From assembly GCA_009827225.1 (NCBI GenBank), contig WUAI01000031.1, positions 1 through 40,403 of the forward strand: a stretch of DNA of 40,403 nt, given 5' to 3'. Source of the stretch: Flavobacteriaceae bacterium. Lineage in GTDB: Bacteria; Bacteroidota; Bacteroidia; Flavobacteriales; Flavobacteriaceae. Shown piece after piece: positions 1 through 9,767 of this stretch (within the stretch, counting starts at the first letter, position 1; every line of letters begins with the position of its first letter). The notes under the pieces were generated by a model, which searched no databases, was not told where the DNA came from, and saw only the letters and a list, made by a program, of their open reading frames with translations. A program made the position numbers and the translations under genes.

Positions 1-236
1 ACGTTGAAGTTTTCAGAAATATCAAAAGTCCCGGAATCGTTAGTGAGAATAGCACTTTCGATCTTCCACGTCTTCGAATCGTTATCCGAGATCAATTGAG
101 TTTGAGCTTCTCTCTGAGTTTCCAGAGAAGGTTCAGGATCCGTAATTATCGGTTCTTCGTCCTCTCCACAGGAATAAAGAATTAGAGAAAATGTTGCAAG
201 GGGCAAAATAAGTAGTTTGAGTAAGTCTCTTTTCAT
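1..236 (-). CDS. Putative surface lipoprotein, C-terminus cut off by window edge
   Basis: The minus-strand frame opens with ATG at 236 and stays open to base 1, giving the first 78 residues. The N-terminus is a lipoprotein signal: MKRD, a hydrophobic stretch, then the lipobox LYSC with the acylated Cys at residue 23. The residues just after it, CGEDEEP, are strongly acidic; in Bacteroidota such a stretch acts as an export signal that sends lipoproteins to the cell surface. The rest (around SKTWKIESA) resembles the start of lipocalin-like or DUF-type flavobacterial lipoproteins, but too little remains to name a family. A consensus Bacteroidota -7 box lies 22 nt upstream of the start. The function is unknown. 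Confidence 0.75.
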   Translation of the reverse strand, partial: MKRDLLKLLILPLATFSLILYSCGEDEEPIITDPEPSLETQREAQTQLISDNDSKTWKIESAILTNDSGTFDISENFN

Positions 237-257
237 TTGAATTTTATTATTAAGTTT

Positions 258-265
258 CAAATATA
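258..265 (-). promoter_or_regulatory. Bacteroidota -7 promoter box (TATATTTG) for the lipoprotein
   Basis: On the minus strand TATATTTG matches the TAnnTTTG consensus exactly. It would place the transcription start near 254, about 18 nt before the ATG at 236. I see no good -33 TTTG at the usual distance. Confidence 0.5.
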
Positions 266-321
266 AAGTGACTTATTCTATCTTTTCTTACCTGTTACCG
301 GGTATTTTTTGTTAAAATAAA

Positions 322-353
322 AAACTCCCCTCCGAACTTGCGGAGGGGAGTTT
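322..353 (-). terminator. Rho-independent terminator, minus strand
   Basis: A perfect 13-bp stem (AAACTCCCCTCCG pairing with CGGAGGGGAGTTT) closes a 6-nt loop. Read on the minus strand it is followed directly by TTTTTTATTTT. It lies about 150 nt past the stop of the outer-membrane receptor gene at 505 and separates it from the lipoprotein gene. There is no T-run on the plus strand. Confidence 0.9.
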
Positions 354-504
354 GACCTAATGATTTAATGTTGTAGAATGGCTAATTCAAATAAACTATA
401 AAACTTTTATTAGGTGATGTCTATTAATAGACTATAATTTAAACCCAATGTTTCACTTTGTATTATGTTTTTAACTAAAATATAACATTTTGTGAATCAA
501 CGTC

Positions 505-3042
505 CTAGAAGATTCCACCACTTCCGGACTTTTCATCACTGTCTCTTCGCTTACGAGATTTGGCTCTGTATTTTCCACCTCCGAAGCGGTAGTTCAATCC
601 TACGAACCACGTTCCACTCTCCCAGTTGAATGCTCCTTCCTGAGCAAAAGGCCGGGTTCCGTCGAATGCAAATTCAGCAGTATTGAAAATATCGTTATAG
701 TTAAAACTAAATGTTCCTCTTCCTTCCCACAGGTTCACCCGCGCTCCAAGATTGATAAAGTACAATGGCATTACCTCGAATTGAAGGTTTTGGTTTCTTC
801 CGCGATAGAATCCGAAAGCAGATAAAGAAACATTCTTCACCACTTTGAAGTTATTGAACATTCTCAGGTTCCACGCCGTGTTATCCACTTCCACCACTTC
901 CGTGATGATGTCGGCCTGCGTCGGATTTTGCCCCGGATTGTCCAGTCTTTCTGTAATACCCTTTTGTACCTGGTTGAACAGGTCGAAACTGAAATTAAAG
1001 CTCCACCACTTGGTCGGTCGATAATTCGAAGAAAGCTCAATTCCATAGGCGTTGGTGTCTTCGAAGTTGTCGTAGGTAAGGATAATTCTGTTTAAATCGG
1101 TACGATCCACAAATACGGCTCTGCTGATTTCATCAGAAATGAAGCGATAGAATACTCCTCCCGTAATACTACCCTTGTCAAGATTACGCGTATAATTCGC
1201 TTCTACCGAATTGGTGAACTGTGGCACCAAACTGGTTCTTCCAAAAGAAGAGATCAGCGGAGTTGCCCATTCACGAATCGGGTTTACCTGTTGTATTCCG
1301 GGTCGATCTACTCTCCGGCTATAGCTCATTTGGTACTGATTTTTCTCGGAAGGGGTATAGGTTAAAAATGCTGAAGGATACACCTCGATATAATCGTTGG
1401 TGAATTTTCTGAAAATATTATCACCGTCTCTAACAACAGTCACGTTTGGATCCGTGTCAATATTGGAAAGGTCGCTATTCGTAGATCCTTCCTGATACAC
1501 TTCTTTGGTGTCTGCCACTACGTCCACGGTTTCTGCACGAACACCAACCTGAACACTGAACTTCTCCCAACCTTTACTGAAGGTCATATAGGCAGAATAT
1601 ATATCTCGGTTATAATCGAAATCGGTACTTGGAGAGGATACGAAATCTCCCTCAAGATCAAATGGATTCACCACGAACTGAGTGGAGGTACGCATAATGG
1701 CAGAATTAAACAATCGAGCTTCCAATCCAGCTTCAAGCTTGGTTTTATCGTTGATAGGGTTTACATAATCCAAATTCACGGTGAGTCGGTCTCTATCTGT
1801 ATTAACAAAGTCTACATAGTCTTCGTTAAAAGCAGCTCCTTCAAACTGGAAATCGGCGTCTTCATCATTTTCAAATAGGTTGTAATCTGCTTCTAACTCG
1901 ATATTGTGGCCTTCTTTCGCGAAGTCGAGCTTATAGTTAAAGTTGTATTGTTGTGAGTGATTATCTACCATGTTAAAGAAGTCCTGCATCTGGTTCAAGG
2001 CATTATCATCATAAAATTGAATATCGGTTTTTCCTACCGTTCCTCCTTCGAAGAAATTCTGGTTGGTGAAAACCGAAATGGTATTTTTATCATTGATATA
2101 GTAGTCGACCCCGAACTTTGCAAGGTTCGAATCGTTTTCATCGGTAAAGGTGAAAAACTGCTCTGAATTATCTTCTCTTCGGAATAGATTACCATAATTC
2201 TCATTTTGTGAAAAATTATATCCCCAGCTTCCGAAGAAATTCAACTTCCCGCTTCGATAGTTCATATCAATGGAAGAGTTGAATTTTGGCTGTCTTTCGT
2301 AGGCCAACCCAATGTTCGCATTTCCGTTAAAACCGATGGTCACGTTCTTATGAAGTATGATATTGACGATCCCACTCATTCCTTCCGGATTGTATTTAGC
2401 CGAAGGGTTTGTGATGAGTTCGATTTGCTTGATTGATGTCGACGGAATCTGCTTTAACAACTGGGCTACTGGTACGTTGGTAAGCTTGCCATCAACCATT
2501 ACACGCACGTTTTGGTTTCCTCTCAAAGAAAGGGCTCCTGTTTGCTGGTCCACGCTTACCGAAGGCAAATTGTTCATTATATCTGAGGCTGTGGGCCCTG
2601 AAGTGGTAAGATCCTTTCCAACGGTGATTACCTTCCGATCCAGTTTCTGCTGGATGGTCGTGCGTTCTGCTGTTACCGTCACCTCATTTAAGGACTCTAC
2701 ATCTTCCTCGAGTTCTATACGCCCGAGATCCACATTTCGATTTCTGCGGGTGATGGTAATTTCCGTTTCGTAGGTTTTATAACCGATAAATTGGATGGAA
2801 ACGATATTCTTTCCTTCCGGAATGTCCTTAATACTGAAATTTCCGTTGTCATCGGTTACCCCACCGGTCACGATTTCACCACTTTCTGTCTTAATGGCGA
2901 TAGTTACATAAGGAATGGGTTCCTGGAGGGTTTTGTCTACAACGGTTCCTGTGATTTTTCCTGGATTATCGTTTTCCGGGTCAGTAGCTGAAAACGAGTT
3001 GAAACCTATACATAAGGCTACCAGTAGAAATAAGTGTTTCAT
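505..3042 (-). CDS. Outer-membrane beta-barrel protein, TonB-dependent-receptor-like
   Basis: This 845-residue protein has a signal peptide (about 1-19), then a carboxypeptidase-regulatory-like Ig domain (about 30-110). A plug-like domain follows (about 120-235, with LRGNQNVRVMVDGK and MSGIVNIIL), then a long barrel rich in aromatic-ended strands. This is the architecture of the flavobacterial 'outer membrane beta-barrel family' (OMP_b-brl_3), related to SusC/TonB receptors. The last strand (WFVGLNYRFG) is followed by a basic, then Gly/Ser-rich tail ending in GGIF, which I remember from relatives. No SusD partner is adjacent, so the substrate is unknown; peptide, metal or siderophore uptake are all possible. 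It is transcribed alone and ended by the hairpin at 322-353. No consensus -7 box is obvious upstream. Confidence 0.85.
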   Translation of the reverse strand: MKHLFLLVALCIGFNSFSATDPENDNPGKITGTVVDKTLQEPIPYVTIAIKTESGEIVTGGVTDDNGNFSIKDIPEGKNIVSIQFIGYKTYETEITITRRNRNVDLGRIELEEDVESLNEVTVTAERTTIQQKLDRKVITVGKDLTTSGPTASDIMNNLPSVSVDQQTGALSLRGNQNVRVMVDGKLTNVPVAQLLKQIPSTSIKQIELITNPSAKYNPEGMSGIVNIILHKNVTIGFNGNANIGLAYERQPKFNSSIDMNYRSGKLNFFGSWGYNFSQNENYGNLFRREDNSEQFFTFTDENDSNLAKFGVDYYINDKNTISVFTNQNFFEGGTVGKTDIQFYDDNALNQMQDFFNMVDNHSQQYNFNYKLDFAKEGHNIELEADYNLFENDEDADFQFEGAAFNEDYVDFVNTDRDRLTVNLDYVNPINDKTKLEAGLEARLFNSAIMRTSTQFVVNPFDLEGDFVSSPSTDFDYNRDIYSAYMTFSKGWEKFSVQVGVRAETVDVVADTKEVYQEGSTNSDLSNIDTDPNVTVVRDGDNIFRKFTNDYIEVYPSAFLTYTPSEKNQYQMSYSRRVDRPGIQQVNPIREWATPLISSFGRTSLVPQFTNSVEANYTRNLDKGSITGGVFYRFISDEISRAVFVDRTDLNRIILTYDNFEDTNAYGIELSSNYRPTKWWSFNFSFDLFNQVQKGITERLDNPGQNPTQADIITEVVEVDNTAWNLRMFNNFKVVKNVSLSAFGFYRGRNQNLQFEVMPLYFINLGARVNLWEGRGTFSFNYNDIFNTAEFAFDGTRPFAQEGAFNWESGTWFVGLNYRFGGGKYRAKSRKRRDSDEKSGSGGIF

Positions 3043-3416
3043 TTTTTGATTGTTTGTGGTTTGATTGTCAGTTTTTTAAAATTTCGGTTATACTTATTAC
3101 CTTGTATAACATAATTGCCTATCAGGGGAATGGGCAAATTTTATTTAATATCCATAGGACGATTGTTCCGGGATCCTGTTACAGTTTATTTTCATTTTAA
3201 CAATATTTAACAAAAAACCCGAAGTCTAGAACTTCGGGCTTTATCTTTACTGCTATTATTAACACTAACCATCAACGTAAAATTTTCACAGTAAAGACGA
3301 GAAATATTTCTATCCAATAGACGAGGTCGATTCTTTTATGTTACATTAATTTAACTTTTTAACGTTGTTTTAGTAATAATCAAGATATTTGCTCGGATTT
3401 TTGCGACTAACTGCTT
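3043..3416. other. 374-bp intergenic region between divergent genes
   Basis: No coding frame is convincing here. It holds a 7-bp inverted repeat (GTTATAC, 10-nt spacer, GTATAAC) at 3087-3110, about 45-70 nt upstream of the receptor start, and a minus-strand terminator at 3212-3238. A near-consensus -7 box (GATATTTG, 3384-3391, one mismatch) with a TTG at 3365-3367 lies 26 nt before the CoA-binding gene. Confidence 0.6.
3212..3238 (-). terminator. Rho-independent terminator, minus strand, with no adjacent minus-strand gene upstream
   Basis: CCCGAAGT (3218-3225) pairs with ACTTCGGG (3231-3238) across a 5-nt loop. On the minus strand the hairpin runs into TTTTTTG. The nearest minus-strand gene it could serve is the symporter ending at 3747, about 510 nt away, with the plus-strand CoA-binding gene in between. 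Confidence 0.8.
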
Positions 3417-3776
3417 ATGAAAAAGACATTGGTTTTAGGTGCCAGCACCAATCCTTCCCGATATTCCAACATCGCCATCCATCGCTTAATAAGGGCAGGT
3501 GAGGAGGTAGTTGCCGTTGGCCTGAGAGAGGGTGTTGTGAATGGTATTACAATTACTTCGGAAATGGAGCCCTTTGACGATATTGATACCGTCACACTTT
3601 ATGTAGGACCCAAGAATCAGCCGGTATATTATGACTATATCATTTCATTACGTCCAAGACGTGTGATCTTCAATCCGGGTACCGAAAATCCCGAACTATT
3701 TCAACTTCTTAATGAAAATGGTATTTCCTATGAAGCGGCCTGTACTTTAGTCCTTCTTGGAACGGATCAATATTAA
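3417..3776 (+). CDS. CoA-binding domain protein (CoA_binding_2 family)
   Basis: This 119-residue protein is a single Rossmann-like CoA-binding domain of the YccU type. It opens with [18 protein letters not shown], the typical first strand and glycine loop, and later has [12 protein letters not shown] near residue 80. The length fits the stand-alone family. Members bind CoA or acyl-CoA in vitro, but their cellular role is unclear. ATG at 3417 is the natural start because the first beta-strand begins immediately. The last 30 bp overlap the 3' end of the convergent symporter gene, so the two transcripts must be complementary at their ends. No plus-strand terminator is visible after it. Confidence 0.85.
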   Translation: MKKTLVLGASTNPSRYSNIAIHRLIRAGEEVVAVGLREGVVNGITITSEMEPFDDIDTVTLYVGPKNQPVYYDYIISLRPRRVIFNPGTENPELFQLLNENGISYEAACTLVLLGTDQY

Positions 3777-5210
3777 GCCCAGGAAAGTAATTAGTCCGTT
3801 AATGGGTAGCAGTTCGTAGCCCACATTGTAGCCACCTAAACTTTCAGCAGGAATATTTCCGATAATGGCTGTGATGATGACAGAAACTACCGTCACTATC
3901 CATACATACTTGTCCTTAACCTGGAATTTGGTGAAGATTCCGAAGGCAAACAGCCCAAGTAACGGGCCATACGTATATCCTGCCACTACCAATAAACTAT
4001 TGATGACATTACTGGTGAGCACATGCTTAAATATGATGATCACGATCACCAACAATAAGCTCATCCAAATGTGCGTGCGTTTACGGATTTTCTTTTGCTG
4101 TGCTTCCGGCTTCTTCTCGATATTCAGGAAGTCCACACAAAACGACGTTGTGAGGGAGGTAAGGGCACTATCGGCACTGCTATAAGCAGCAGCGATGAGT
4201 CCCAAGATAAATGTGATTCCCAGTGTGATACCAAGTCCGCTGTTCAACGCTATTTCCGGGAATAATAAGTCGGTTTTTGGCTGGCCATCCATCAACGGAA
4301 CTGCGATATTAAAACGGGAGGCGTAAATAAACAACAGTGCACCTAGAAGCATGAATAATGCTGTAACCAACACCAGGACGATACTGAATGAAACCATATT
4401 CTTCTGAGCGTCTTTCAAGTTTTTACAAGTAAGATTTTTTTGCATCATGTCCTGATCAAGGCCCGTCATGCATATCGTAATGAACATTCCTCCTAAAAAT
4501 GACTTCAGGAAATAGTTCTTTGCCATGAAATCCTCCGTAAAGAATACCTTATTGTAGCTTTTCAGTTCTTCGGAAGCCAGGAATTCCCCAAAACTCCAGT
4601 CTAGTTTTTCATTGATAAAATAGATCGACAGGCATACTGCTACGATCATAAACAAGGTTTGGAGCGTATCGGTCCAAACAATGGTCTTGATCCCGCCTTT
4701 GAAGGTGTAGATCCATATCAGCAAAATAGAAATGATTACCGTGATTTCGAAGGGAATATGGTAGGCGTCAAATACGAACTGTTGCAATACAATGGCCACT
4801 AAAAATACTCGAAACGACGCACCCAGCACCCTGGAAACGAAGAAATAAAAAGCTCCGGTTTTATAACTCACAACGCCAAAACGCTGTTCGAGATATTGGT
4901 AAATTGAAATAACGTTGAGGCGATAATAAATGGGCATAAGCACAAAGGCCACCACAAAATAACCCACCAGGTATCCAAACACGACCTGCAGATAACTAAA
5001 CTCGGATCCTTCGATCCATCCGGGAACCGAAATAAAGGTAACACCACTCAATGAGGCGCCTACCATTCCGAAGGCTACCACATACCAGGGTGATTTTTTA
5101 GATGCCTGGAAGAATATTTCATTGGTGTCTTCTTTACCGGTGAAATAGGAGATCAACATAAGGACTCCAAAGTATCCTGCGATGAGTAATATGATATGAA
5201 TAGGTTGCAT
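3747..5210 (-). CDS. Sodium:solute symporter (SSS family)
   Basis: The 487-residue integral inner-membrane protein has about thirteen hydrophobic segments and no cleavable signal. SSS hallmarks are visible: [14 protein letters not shown] in the first transmembrane region, [13 protein letters not shown] in the middle, [15 protein letters not shown], and [15 protein letters not shown] near residue 340, which carries the serines of the Na2 site. It should couple sodium influx to uptake of a small organic solute. Substrate (sugar, sialic acid, proline, vitamin) cannot be told from sequence. It is monocistronic and convergent with the CoA-binding gene, overlapping it by 30 bp. The only minus-strand terminator downstream is at 3212-3238. 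Confidence 0.9.
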   Translation of the reverse strand: MQPIHIILLIAGYFGVLMLISYFTGKEDTNEIFFQASKKSPWYVVAFGMVGASLSGVTFISVPGWIEGSEFSYLQVVFGYLVGYFVVAFVLMPIYYRLNVISIYQYLEQRFGVVSYKTGAFYFFVSRVLGASFRVFLVAIVLQQFVFDAYHIPFEITVIISILLIWIYTFKGGIKTIVWTDTLQTLFMIVAVCLSIYFINEKLDWSFGEFLASEELKSYNKVFFTEDFMAKNYFLKSFLGGMFITICMTGLDQDMMQKNLTCKNLKDAQKNMVSFSIVLVLVTALFMLLGALLFIYASRFNIAVPLMDGQPKTDLLFPEIALNSGLGITLGITFILGLIAAAYSSADSALTSLTTSFCVDFLNIEKKPEAQQKKIRKRTHIWMSLLLVIVIIIFKHVLTSNVINSLLVVAGYTYGPLLGLFAFGIFTKFQVKDKYVWIVTVVSVIITAIIGNIPAESLGGYNVGYELLPINGLITFLGLILIRSKKD

Positions 5211-5278
5211 GGGCGAAAATCTTGGATAGCTTCTGGGTAAAAATACAAAGTTTAAGAAGTTAGCACTTCATTTTTTAT

Positions 5279-5286
5279 TACTTTTG
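5279..5286 (+). promoter_or_regulatory. Bacteroidota -7 promoter box (TACTTTTG)
   Basis: An exact TAnnTTTG match 42 nt upstream of the secreted beta-propeller gene. The predicted transcription start is near 5290. The -33 region is weak. Confidence 0.45.
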
Positions 5287-5328
5287 AAAGATTCAGAAAA
5301 AAACTAATTGATATTTTAATTTAAAGCT

Positions 5329-7824
5329 ATGAAGATTAGATTATTACTCGCCGCTGCAGTACTCTTCGTTGTTCAATCCGTGAGCGCACAGGAGTACCTG
5401 CAAATGATCGATGACGGTACGTATTCCGTGGCCGAAATCATCGAAAATGCAGAAACTTATTTTGCTGACAAAGACAAAGGACGTGGTTCCGGTTATAAGC
5501 AATTCAAGAGATGGGAATACATGGCCAAGCGCCTTATGAATGAGGATGGATATTTGGTTCCTGTTCAGGACAAAATTGCAGAACTTGAAAGATTCAATTC
5601 CTATTTAAATGAAACCGCAAGTTCTCGGGCCAGCTTGAATGACGACTGGGTGGAGCTGGGTCCCACGTATTATAATGCCACCACTCACTGGAGTCCGGGT
5701 GTGGGTCGCGTTACGGGTATAGCCATCGATGCTACCAATAGCGATCACATCATAATCGGTGCCAATACCGGTGGTGTTTGGAGAACGATCGACGGAGGTG
5801 CCACATGGACCCCGATGGGAGATTATTTTTCTAACCTCTATGTCTATTCTGTAGCGATTGATCCTACAGATTCGGATACCTATTTCTTCGGTTCAAGTAG
5901 TGGTTTGATCTACAAATCAACCGATGCAGGAGCGACCTGGAATCAATTGGCAGACCTTAGCAATTCACTGGTAAATAAAATCCTGATCAATCCGAACAAT
6001 ACGGATATCATTTTTGCCTCGTCACAAAACGCCGGATTATTCCGCTCTACCGACGGTGGTGTTACCTGGGTGGAACCTATTCCATCGGATAACCGTAGCT
6101 ATGACATGGAATTTAAGCCGGGTGATACGAACACGGTTTATGCTTCAGGAAACGGATACCACTATTCTACTGATGGAGGTGCCACCTTTACGACGGTTGG
6201 AGGTTTTGCTAATGATGCCAAAATGCTCGGTGTATCTCCTGATGATCCAAATGTAGTGTATGTTGTAGAAGCCAACGGAGGTTCTTTCGGTGGATTCTAC
6301 GCCTCTTCAAACAGTGGGGTAAGCTTTACTGAATTGGATCATACCGGAAGAAATTACTTTGGTTATGACACTTCGGGTGTGCAGTCCGGAGGGCAAGCAC
6401 CTCGGGATATGGACATCGCTGTTAATCCTAATGACGTGAACGAAGTGCATATTGCCGGAATCTTAACCTGGAGATCGACAGACGGAGGAGCGAATTTCAA
6501 TATTACTGCCGACTGGATCCCCGGTGATGCAGCGAACGCAAATATTGGATATCACCACGCCGATGTGGACATCCTTGAGTTTGATGGTAGTACCTTATTC
6601 GTTGGAAGTGATGGAGGAATCTTTAAATGTGAAGATACTGCAAATGTGAATGCCGATTACTACGAAGACCTCACTACAGGAATTGGAATAAGACAATGGT
6701 ATAAAATTGGAGTTACCCAAACTCCACAGGTGAGGGTTACCGGAGGTTCCCAGGATAATGGGTCTTCTTTTTATTCGGCAGATACCGGTGAATGGCTCGA
6801 TTTCGTGGGTGCAGATGGAATGGAAGGATTTGTGGACAAAGACGATCCGGATGTAGTGTATGCAATGATCCAGTTTGGTGCGATGTACCGAACCGATAAT
6901 GGCGGACAAACCTTACTGAACCTGAACGAACCACCTCCGGGTTCCGGTAACTGGGTAACACCCTTCGAGCAAGATCCATCAATCACAAATATGATCTATT
7001 GCGGATACAGAACCGTATATGCTTCATTCAATAAAGGAGGGAATTGGGAAGCGATTTCTCAAGACCTGGGAGGTTCACTGGATGAATTGAAGATCGCCAG
7101 AACAGACAATGAGGTGATGTATGCTTCCCGTGGAGGGTTCTTCTTCAGAACTCAGGATCGTGGAGCTACTGATTGGGTTCAGGCAACCACCCCGGGTGGA
7201 ATTATCAACAGCATTGCCATCCACCCTAACGATCCGGCTACCGTTGCAGTTGCGACCACAAGTTCCAACAAAGTATACATTTCGAACGATTATGGGGATA
7301 CTTGGGAATCCATTCCGTTGAATCTACCCAGCTTTGCTGCCTTGGCCTTAGTATGGGACGGTAGTGATGTAAACGGATTATACCTGGGTATGGATTATGG
7401 TATATATTATATCGATGACACTTTCAGTGAGTGGCAGATCTATAACAACAATCTACCCAACGTGATCATCAACGAATTGGAGATCAATAATGCGGACGGG
7501 ATGATCTATGCCGGTTCTTATGGTAGAGGTCTTTGGGCTTCTCCTGTGGTGAACCTGGTATTAAGCACCGAAGAGTTTCTTAACGGAGCTGAAGTAGGAA
7601 TCTATCCTAATCCTGCTCAGGATGAACTCAAAATAGTATTGGAAGAAAGCCTGGAAACAGACCTCCGTGTATTTGATATTACAGGAAAGCTGGTTATCTA
7701 TCAGCCAGACGTGCAAATTGAAAATCACCACAGCATCGATGTAAGTGCATTAAATAATGGTGTTTATTTCTTGCGAATTAATTCAGGAAAAGGTGCGGTA
7801 ACCAAAAAGTTTATCAAACAATAA
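5329..7824 (+). CDS. Secreted BNR/sortilin-like beta-propeller protein with T9SS sorting domain
   Basis: The 831-residue protein starts with a signal peptide (about 1-20, ending VSA-QEY). From about 115 to 735 it has roughly nine Asp-box (BNR) turns, such as TIDGGATWTP, STDAGATWNQ, STDGGVTWVE and SNDYGDTWES, typical of sialidase/VPS10-like propellers. The sialidase catalytic residues are not apparent, so an enzyme call is not justified. The C-terminal ~75 residues (YPNPAQDELKI, then NNGVYFLRINSGKGAVTKKFIKQ without the linker noted) form a type A T9SS sorting domain, so the protein should be exported across the outer membrane and attached or released. It is monocistronic, with its own promoter box and a strong terminator. 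Role: surface or extracellular binding or degradation, unknown. Confidence 0.85.
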   Translation: MKIRLLLAAAVLFVVQSVSAQEYLQMIDDGTYSVAEIIENAETYFADKDKGRGSGYKQFKRWEYMAKRLMNEDGYLVPVQDKIAELERFNSYLNETASSRASLNDDWVELGPTYYNATTHWSPGVGRVTGIAIDATNSDHIIIGANTGGVWRTIDGGATWTPMGDYFSNLYVYSVAIDPTDSDTYFFGSSSGLIYKSTDAGATWNQLADLSNSLVNKILINPNNTDIIFASSQNAGLFRSTDGGVTWVEPIPSDNRSYDMEFKPGDTNTVYASGNGYHYSTDGGATFTTVGGFANDAKMLGVSPDDPNVVYVVEANGGSFGGFYASSNSGVSFTELDHTGRNYFGYDTSGVQSGGQAPRDMDIAVNPNDVNEVHIAGILTWRSTDGGANFNITADWIPGDAANANIGYHHADVDILEFDGSTLFVGSDGGIFKCEDTANVNADYYEDLTTGIGIRQWYKIGVTQTPQVRVTGGSQDNGSSFYSADTGEWLDFVGADGMEGFVDKDDPDVVYAMIQFGAMYRTDNGGQTLLNLNEPPPGSGNWVTPFEQDPSITNMIYCGYRTVYASFNKGGNWEAISQDLGGSLDELKIARTDNEVMYASRGGFFFRTQDRGATDWVQATTPGGIINSIAIHPNDPATVAVATTSSNKVYISNDYGDTWESIPLNLPSFAALALVWDGSDVNGLYLGMDYGIYYIDDTFSEWQIYNNNLPNVIINELEINNADGMIYAGSYGRGLWASPVVNLVLSTEEFLNGAEVGIYPNPAQDELKIVLEESLETDLRVFDITGKLVIYQPDVQIENHHSIDVSALNNGVYFLRINSGKGAVTKKFIKQ

Positions 7825-7844
7825 TTACCGTGTAAATACATATA

Positions 7845-7886
7845 AATGCTTCGGAAAATGTAAATATTTTCTGAAGCATTTTTTTT
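7845..7886 (+). terminator. Rho-independent terminator
   Basis: AATGCTTCGGAAAAT (7845-7859) pairs with ATTTTCTGAAGCATT (7866-7880), a 15-bp stem with one G-U pair, followed by a run of Ts to 7886. It ends the propeller gene. Only 12 bp separate it from the recR start codon. Confidence 0.9.
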
Positions 7887-7898
7887 ATCTTGCCCTAA

Positions 7899-8519
7899 AT
7901 GGATTTTTCTTCAAAACTTTTGGAAAACGCAGTAAATGAGGTCTCTCAGCTTCCGGGAATCGGAAAAAGAACCGCATTGAGACTGGTATTGCACATGCTG
8001 AAGCGGCCCGAGACACAAACACTGGAATTGGCAAAGAGCTTGACCGATCTAAGAACTCAGATTAAATTCTGCTCCAATTGTCATAATATTTCGGACGCGA
8101 CCCTTTGTGAAATTTGTGCCAGCCCTAATCGAGATGCAAGTCTGGTTTGTGTGGTGGAAGATATCAGGGATGTAATGGCCATTGAGAATACGAGTCAGTA
8201 TCGCGGTCATTACCACGTTTTAGGAGGCAAGATCTCTCCGATGGATGGAGTAGGACCGGGAGAACTAAATATTTCAAGTTTGGTGGAAAAGGTAAAGAGT
8301 GGTTCAGTTTCAGAATTGATATTTGCCCTAAGTTCAACGATGGAAGGAGATACCACCAATTTCTATATCTTCAAACAAATCGAACAGGAAAACGTTACCA
8401 TATCAACGATAGCAAGAGGTATATCGGTGGGGGATGAACTCGAATATGCAGATGAAGTAACCCTGGGTAGAAGTATACTGAATAGAATTCCTTTTGAATC
8501 TTCCTTAAAAAGCAGCTAG
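7899..8519 (+). CDS. recR: Recombination mediator protein RecR
   Basis: 206 residues, the normal RecR length. An N-terminal helix-hairpin-helix (LPGIGKRTA, 18-26) is followed by the four-cysteine zinc finger (C58, C61, C70, C73 in CSNC and CEIC) and a Toprim domain (about 81-175) with [12 protein letters not shown]. RecR forms a ring clamp that, with RecO (and RecF), loads RecA on SSB-coated gapped DNA. The ATG at 7899 sits just after the preceding terminator, so the mRNA leader must be very short; a degenerate TATCTTG lies immediately upstream. The TTG start of the next gene is 4 nt after the stop, indicating one operon with the glycosyltransferase. Confidence 0.97.
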   Translation: MDFSSKLLENAVNEVSQLPGIGKRTALRLVLHMLKRPETQTLELAKSLTDLRTQIKFCSNCHNISDATLCEICASPNRDASLVCVVEDIRDVMAIENTSQYRGHYHVLGGKISPMDGVGPGELNISSLVEKVKSGSVSELIFALSSTMEGDTTNFYIFKQIEQENVTISTIARGISVGDELEYADEVTLGRSILNRIPFESSLKSS

Positions 8520-8523
8520 TATT

Positions 8524-9654
8524 TTGAAGCTTTCTGTTGTCATTTTAAATTACAATGTTCGTTATTTCCTCGAACAGTGTATCCTGAGTGTGATACGGGC
8601 AACGCAGGGGATCAATGCCGAGATCATTGTAATCGATAACAATTCGGCCGATGATAGCTGTGATATGGTTAAAGAGAAATTCCCAAATATTCCTCTTATT
8701 GAGAATAAAGACAATGTGGGTTTTAGCAAAGCCAACAACCAGGCAGTGGCTATCGCAAAAGGGGAATACGTTTGCATTCTGAATCCGGATACCGCAGTGG
8801 CTGAAGACACTTTATTGAATGCCCTCCGATTTGCGGAGTCGAAACAAGACCTTGGAGCCCTCGGAATTTATATGATGGATGGCACCGGAAACTTTTTACC
8901 CGAAAGCAAAAGGAATCTCCCGACCCCTAAAAGGTCGCTCTTAAAATTAATGGGATTCACCAAGGGTAAAAATGGTTACTACGCCAGGAATATTAATGAG
9001 CAAGAGGAAGGTTCCGTTGAAATTCTGGCAGGAGCATTTATGTTACTGAAAAGGGACTTGTATAACGAGGTTGGGGGATTTGACGAGGATTATTTCATGT
9101 TTGGGGAAGATATCGATTTGTCGTACAAACTCATTCAAAAAGGAAGAAAGAACTATTTCAACGGAGCGATTACCATGCTTCATTATAAGGGTGAAAGTAC
9201 CCAGAAAGATGCGGCCTACCTGAACCGTTTCTACGGTGCCATGAAAATATTCTACAGAAAGCATTTTAGGAAAAATGTGCTGCTAAATGGACTGGTTGCC
9301 ATAGGAGTAGGACTGGCTAAATTTCTTCGGAAATTTAAAGAGAAGAACAAACAACTCGTGATTCCCAAACCGCAAAATATATTCGTGGTTACCGAGAATC
9401 TCAACCTTCTGGATCGCATCATAACTAACTTTAACCCTTCCGTGAAAACCCTCTCTAAATCACAACTGGAAGAAGCGGAACATACCGACACCATGTTCAT
9501 CTTCGATGTGAACTATATCTCTTACGGCCAGATCTTTTCAGTCATGAAAATGCTCCGTAACCGGGGTAACTCATTCAGGATCGTTCCTCCAGGATGTAGT
9601 TTTATGCTGGGTAGTGATCGCAGCGACCAAAAAGGAGAAGTGCACCACCTGTAA
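8524..9654 (+). CDS. Family 2 glycosyltransferase (rhamnosyltransferase-like)
   Basis: 376 residues. The GT-A fold begins at once with MKLSVVILNYNVRYFLEQC and carries VIDNNSADDS (37-45), the nucleotide/metal motif in LNPDT (86-90) and GEDIDLSYKL near 194, all diagnostic of inverting GT2 enzymes that add sugars to cell-surface glycans. A C-terminal ~100-residue extension (about 275-376) lacks a motif I recognise but resembles that of other flavobacterial members. No membrane segment is clear. The start is a TTG at 8524, 4 nt after the recR stop; no in-frame ATG lies near the first strand. The acceptor sugar is unknown. Confidence 0.88.
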   Translation: MKLSVVILNYNVRYFLEQCILSVIRATQGINAEIIVIDNNSADDSCDMVKEKFPNIPLIENKDNVGFSKANNQAVAIAKGEYVCILNPDTAVAEDTLLNALRFAESKQDLGALGIYMMDGTGNFLPESKRNLPTPKRSLLKLMGFTKGKNGYYARNINEQEEGSVEILAGAFMLLKRDLYNEVGGFDEDYFMFGEDIDLSYKLIQKGRKNYFNGAITMLHYKGESTQKDAAYLNRFYGAMKIFYRKHFRKNVLLNGLVAIGVGLAKFLRKFKEKNKQLVIPKPQNIFVVTENLNLLDRIITNFNPSVKTLSKSQLEEAEHTDTMFIFDVNYISYGQIFSVMKMLRNRGNSFRIVPPGCSFMLGSDRSDQKGEVHHL

Positions 9655-9730
9655 TTGCAGTATTCGCAATAAAAATCAAATCAAGGCTAAACCTTTTATT
9701 AAATATGAAACAAAAACGTTCAATTTTAAT

Positions 9731-9738
9731 TAATTTTG
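9731..9738 (+). promoter_or_regulatory. Bacteroidota -7 promoter box (TAATTTTG)
   Basis: An exact TAnnTTTG match 29 nt upstream of the E2 gene, with a predicted start near 9742. A second, offset GTAATTTG follows at about 9743. The -33 element is not clear. Confidence 0.5.
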
Positions 9739-9767
9739 CACGGTAATTTGAAAGCGAACCTTTAGTT

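Noticed and set aside
5329-7824. Sialidase call from Asp boxes
   Set aside because: Asp boxes alone are structural; no arginine triad or catalytic Tyr/Glu context was recognisable.
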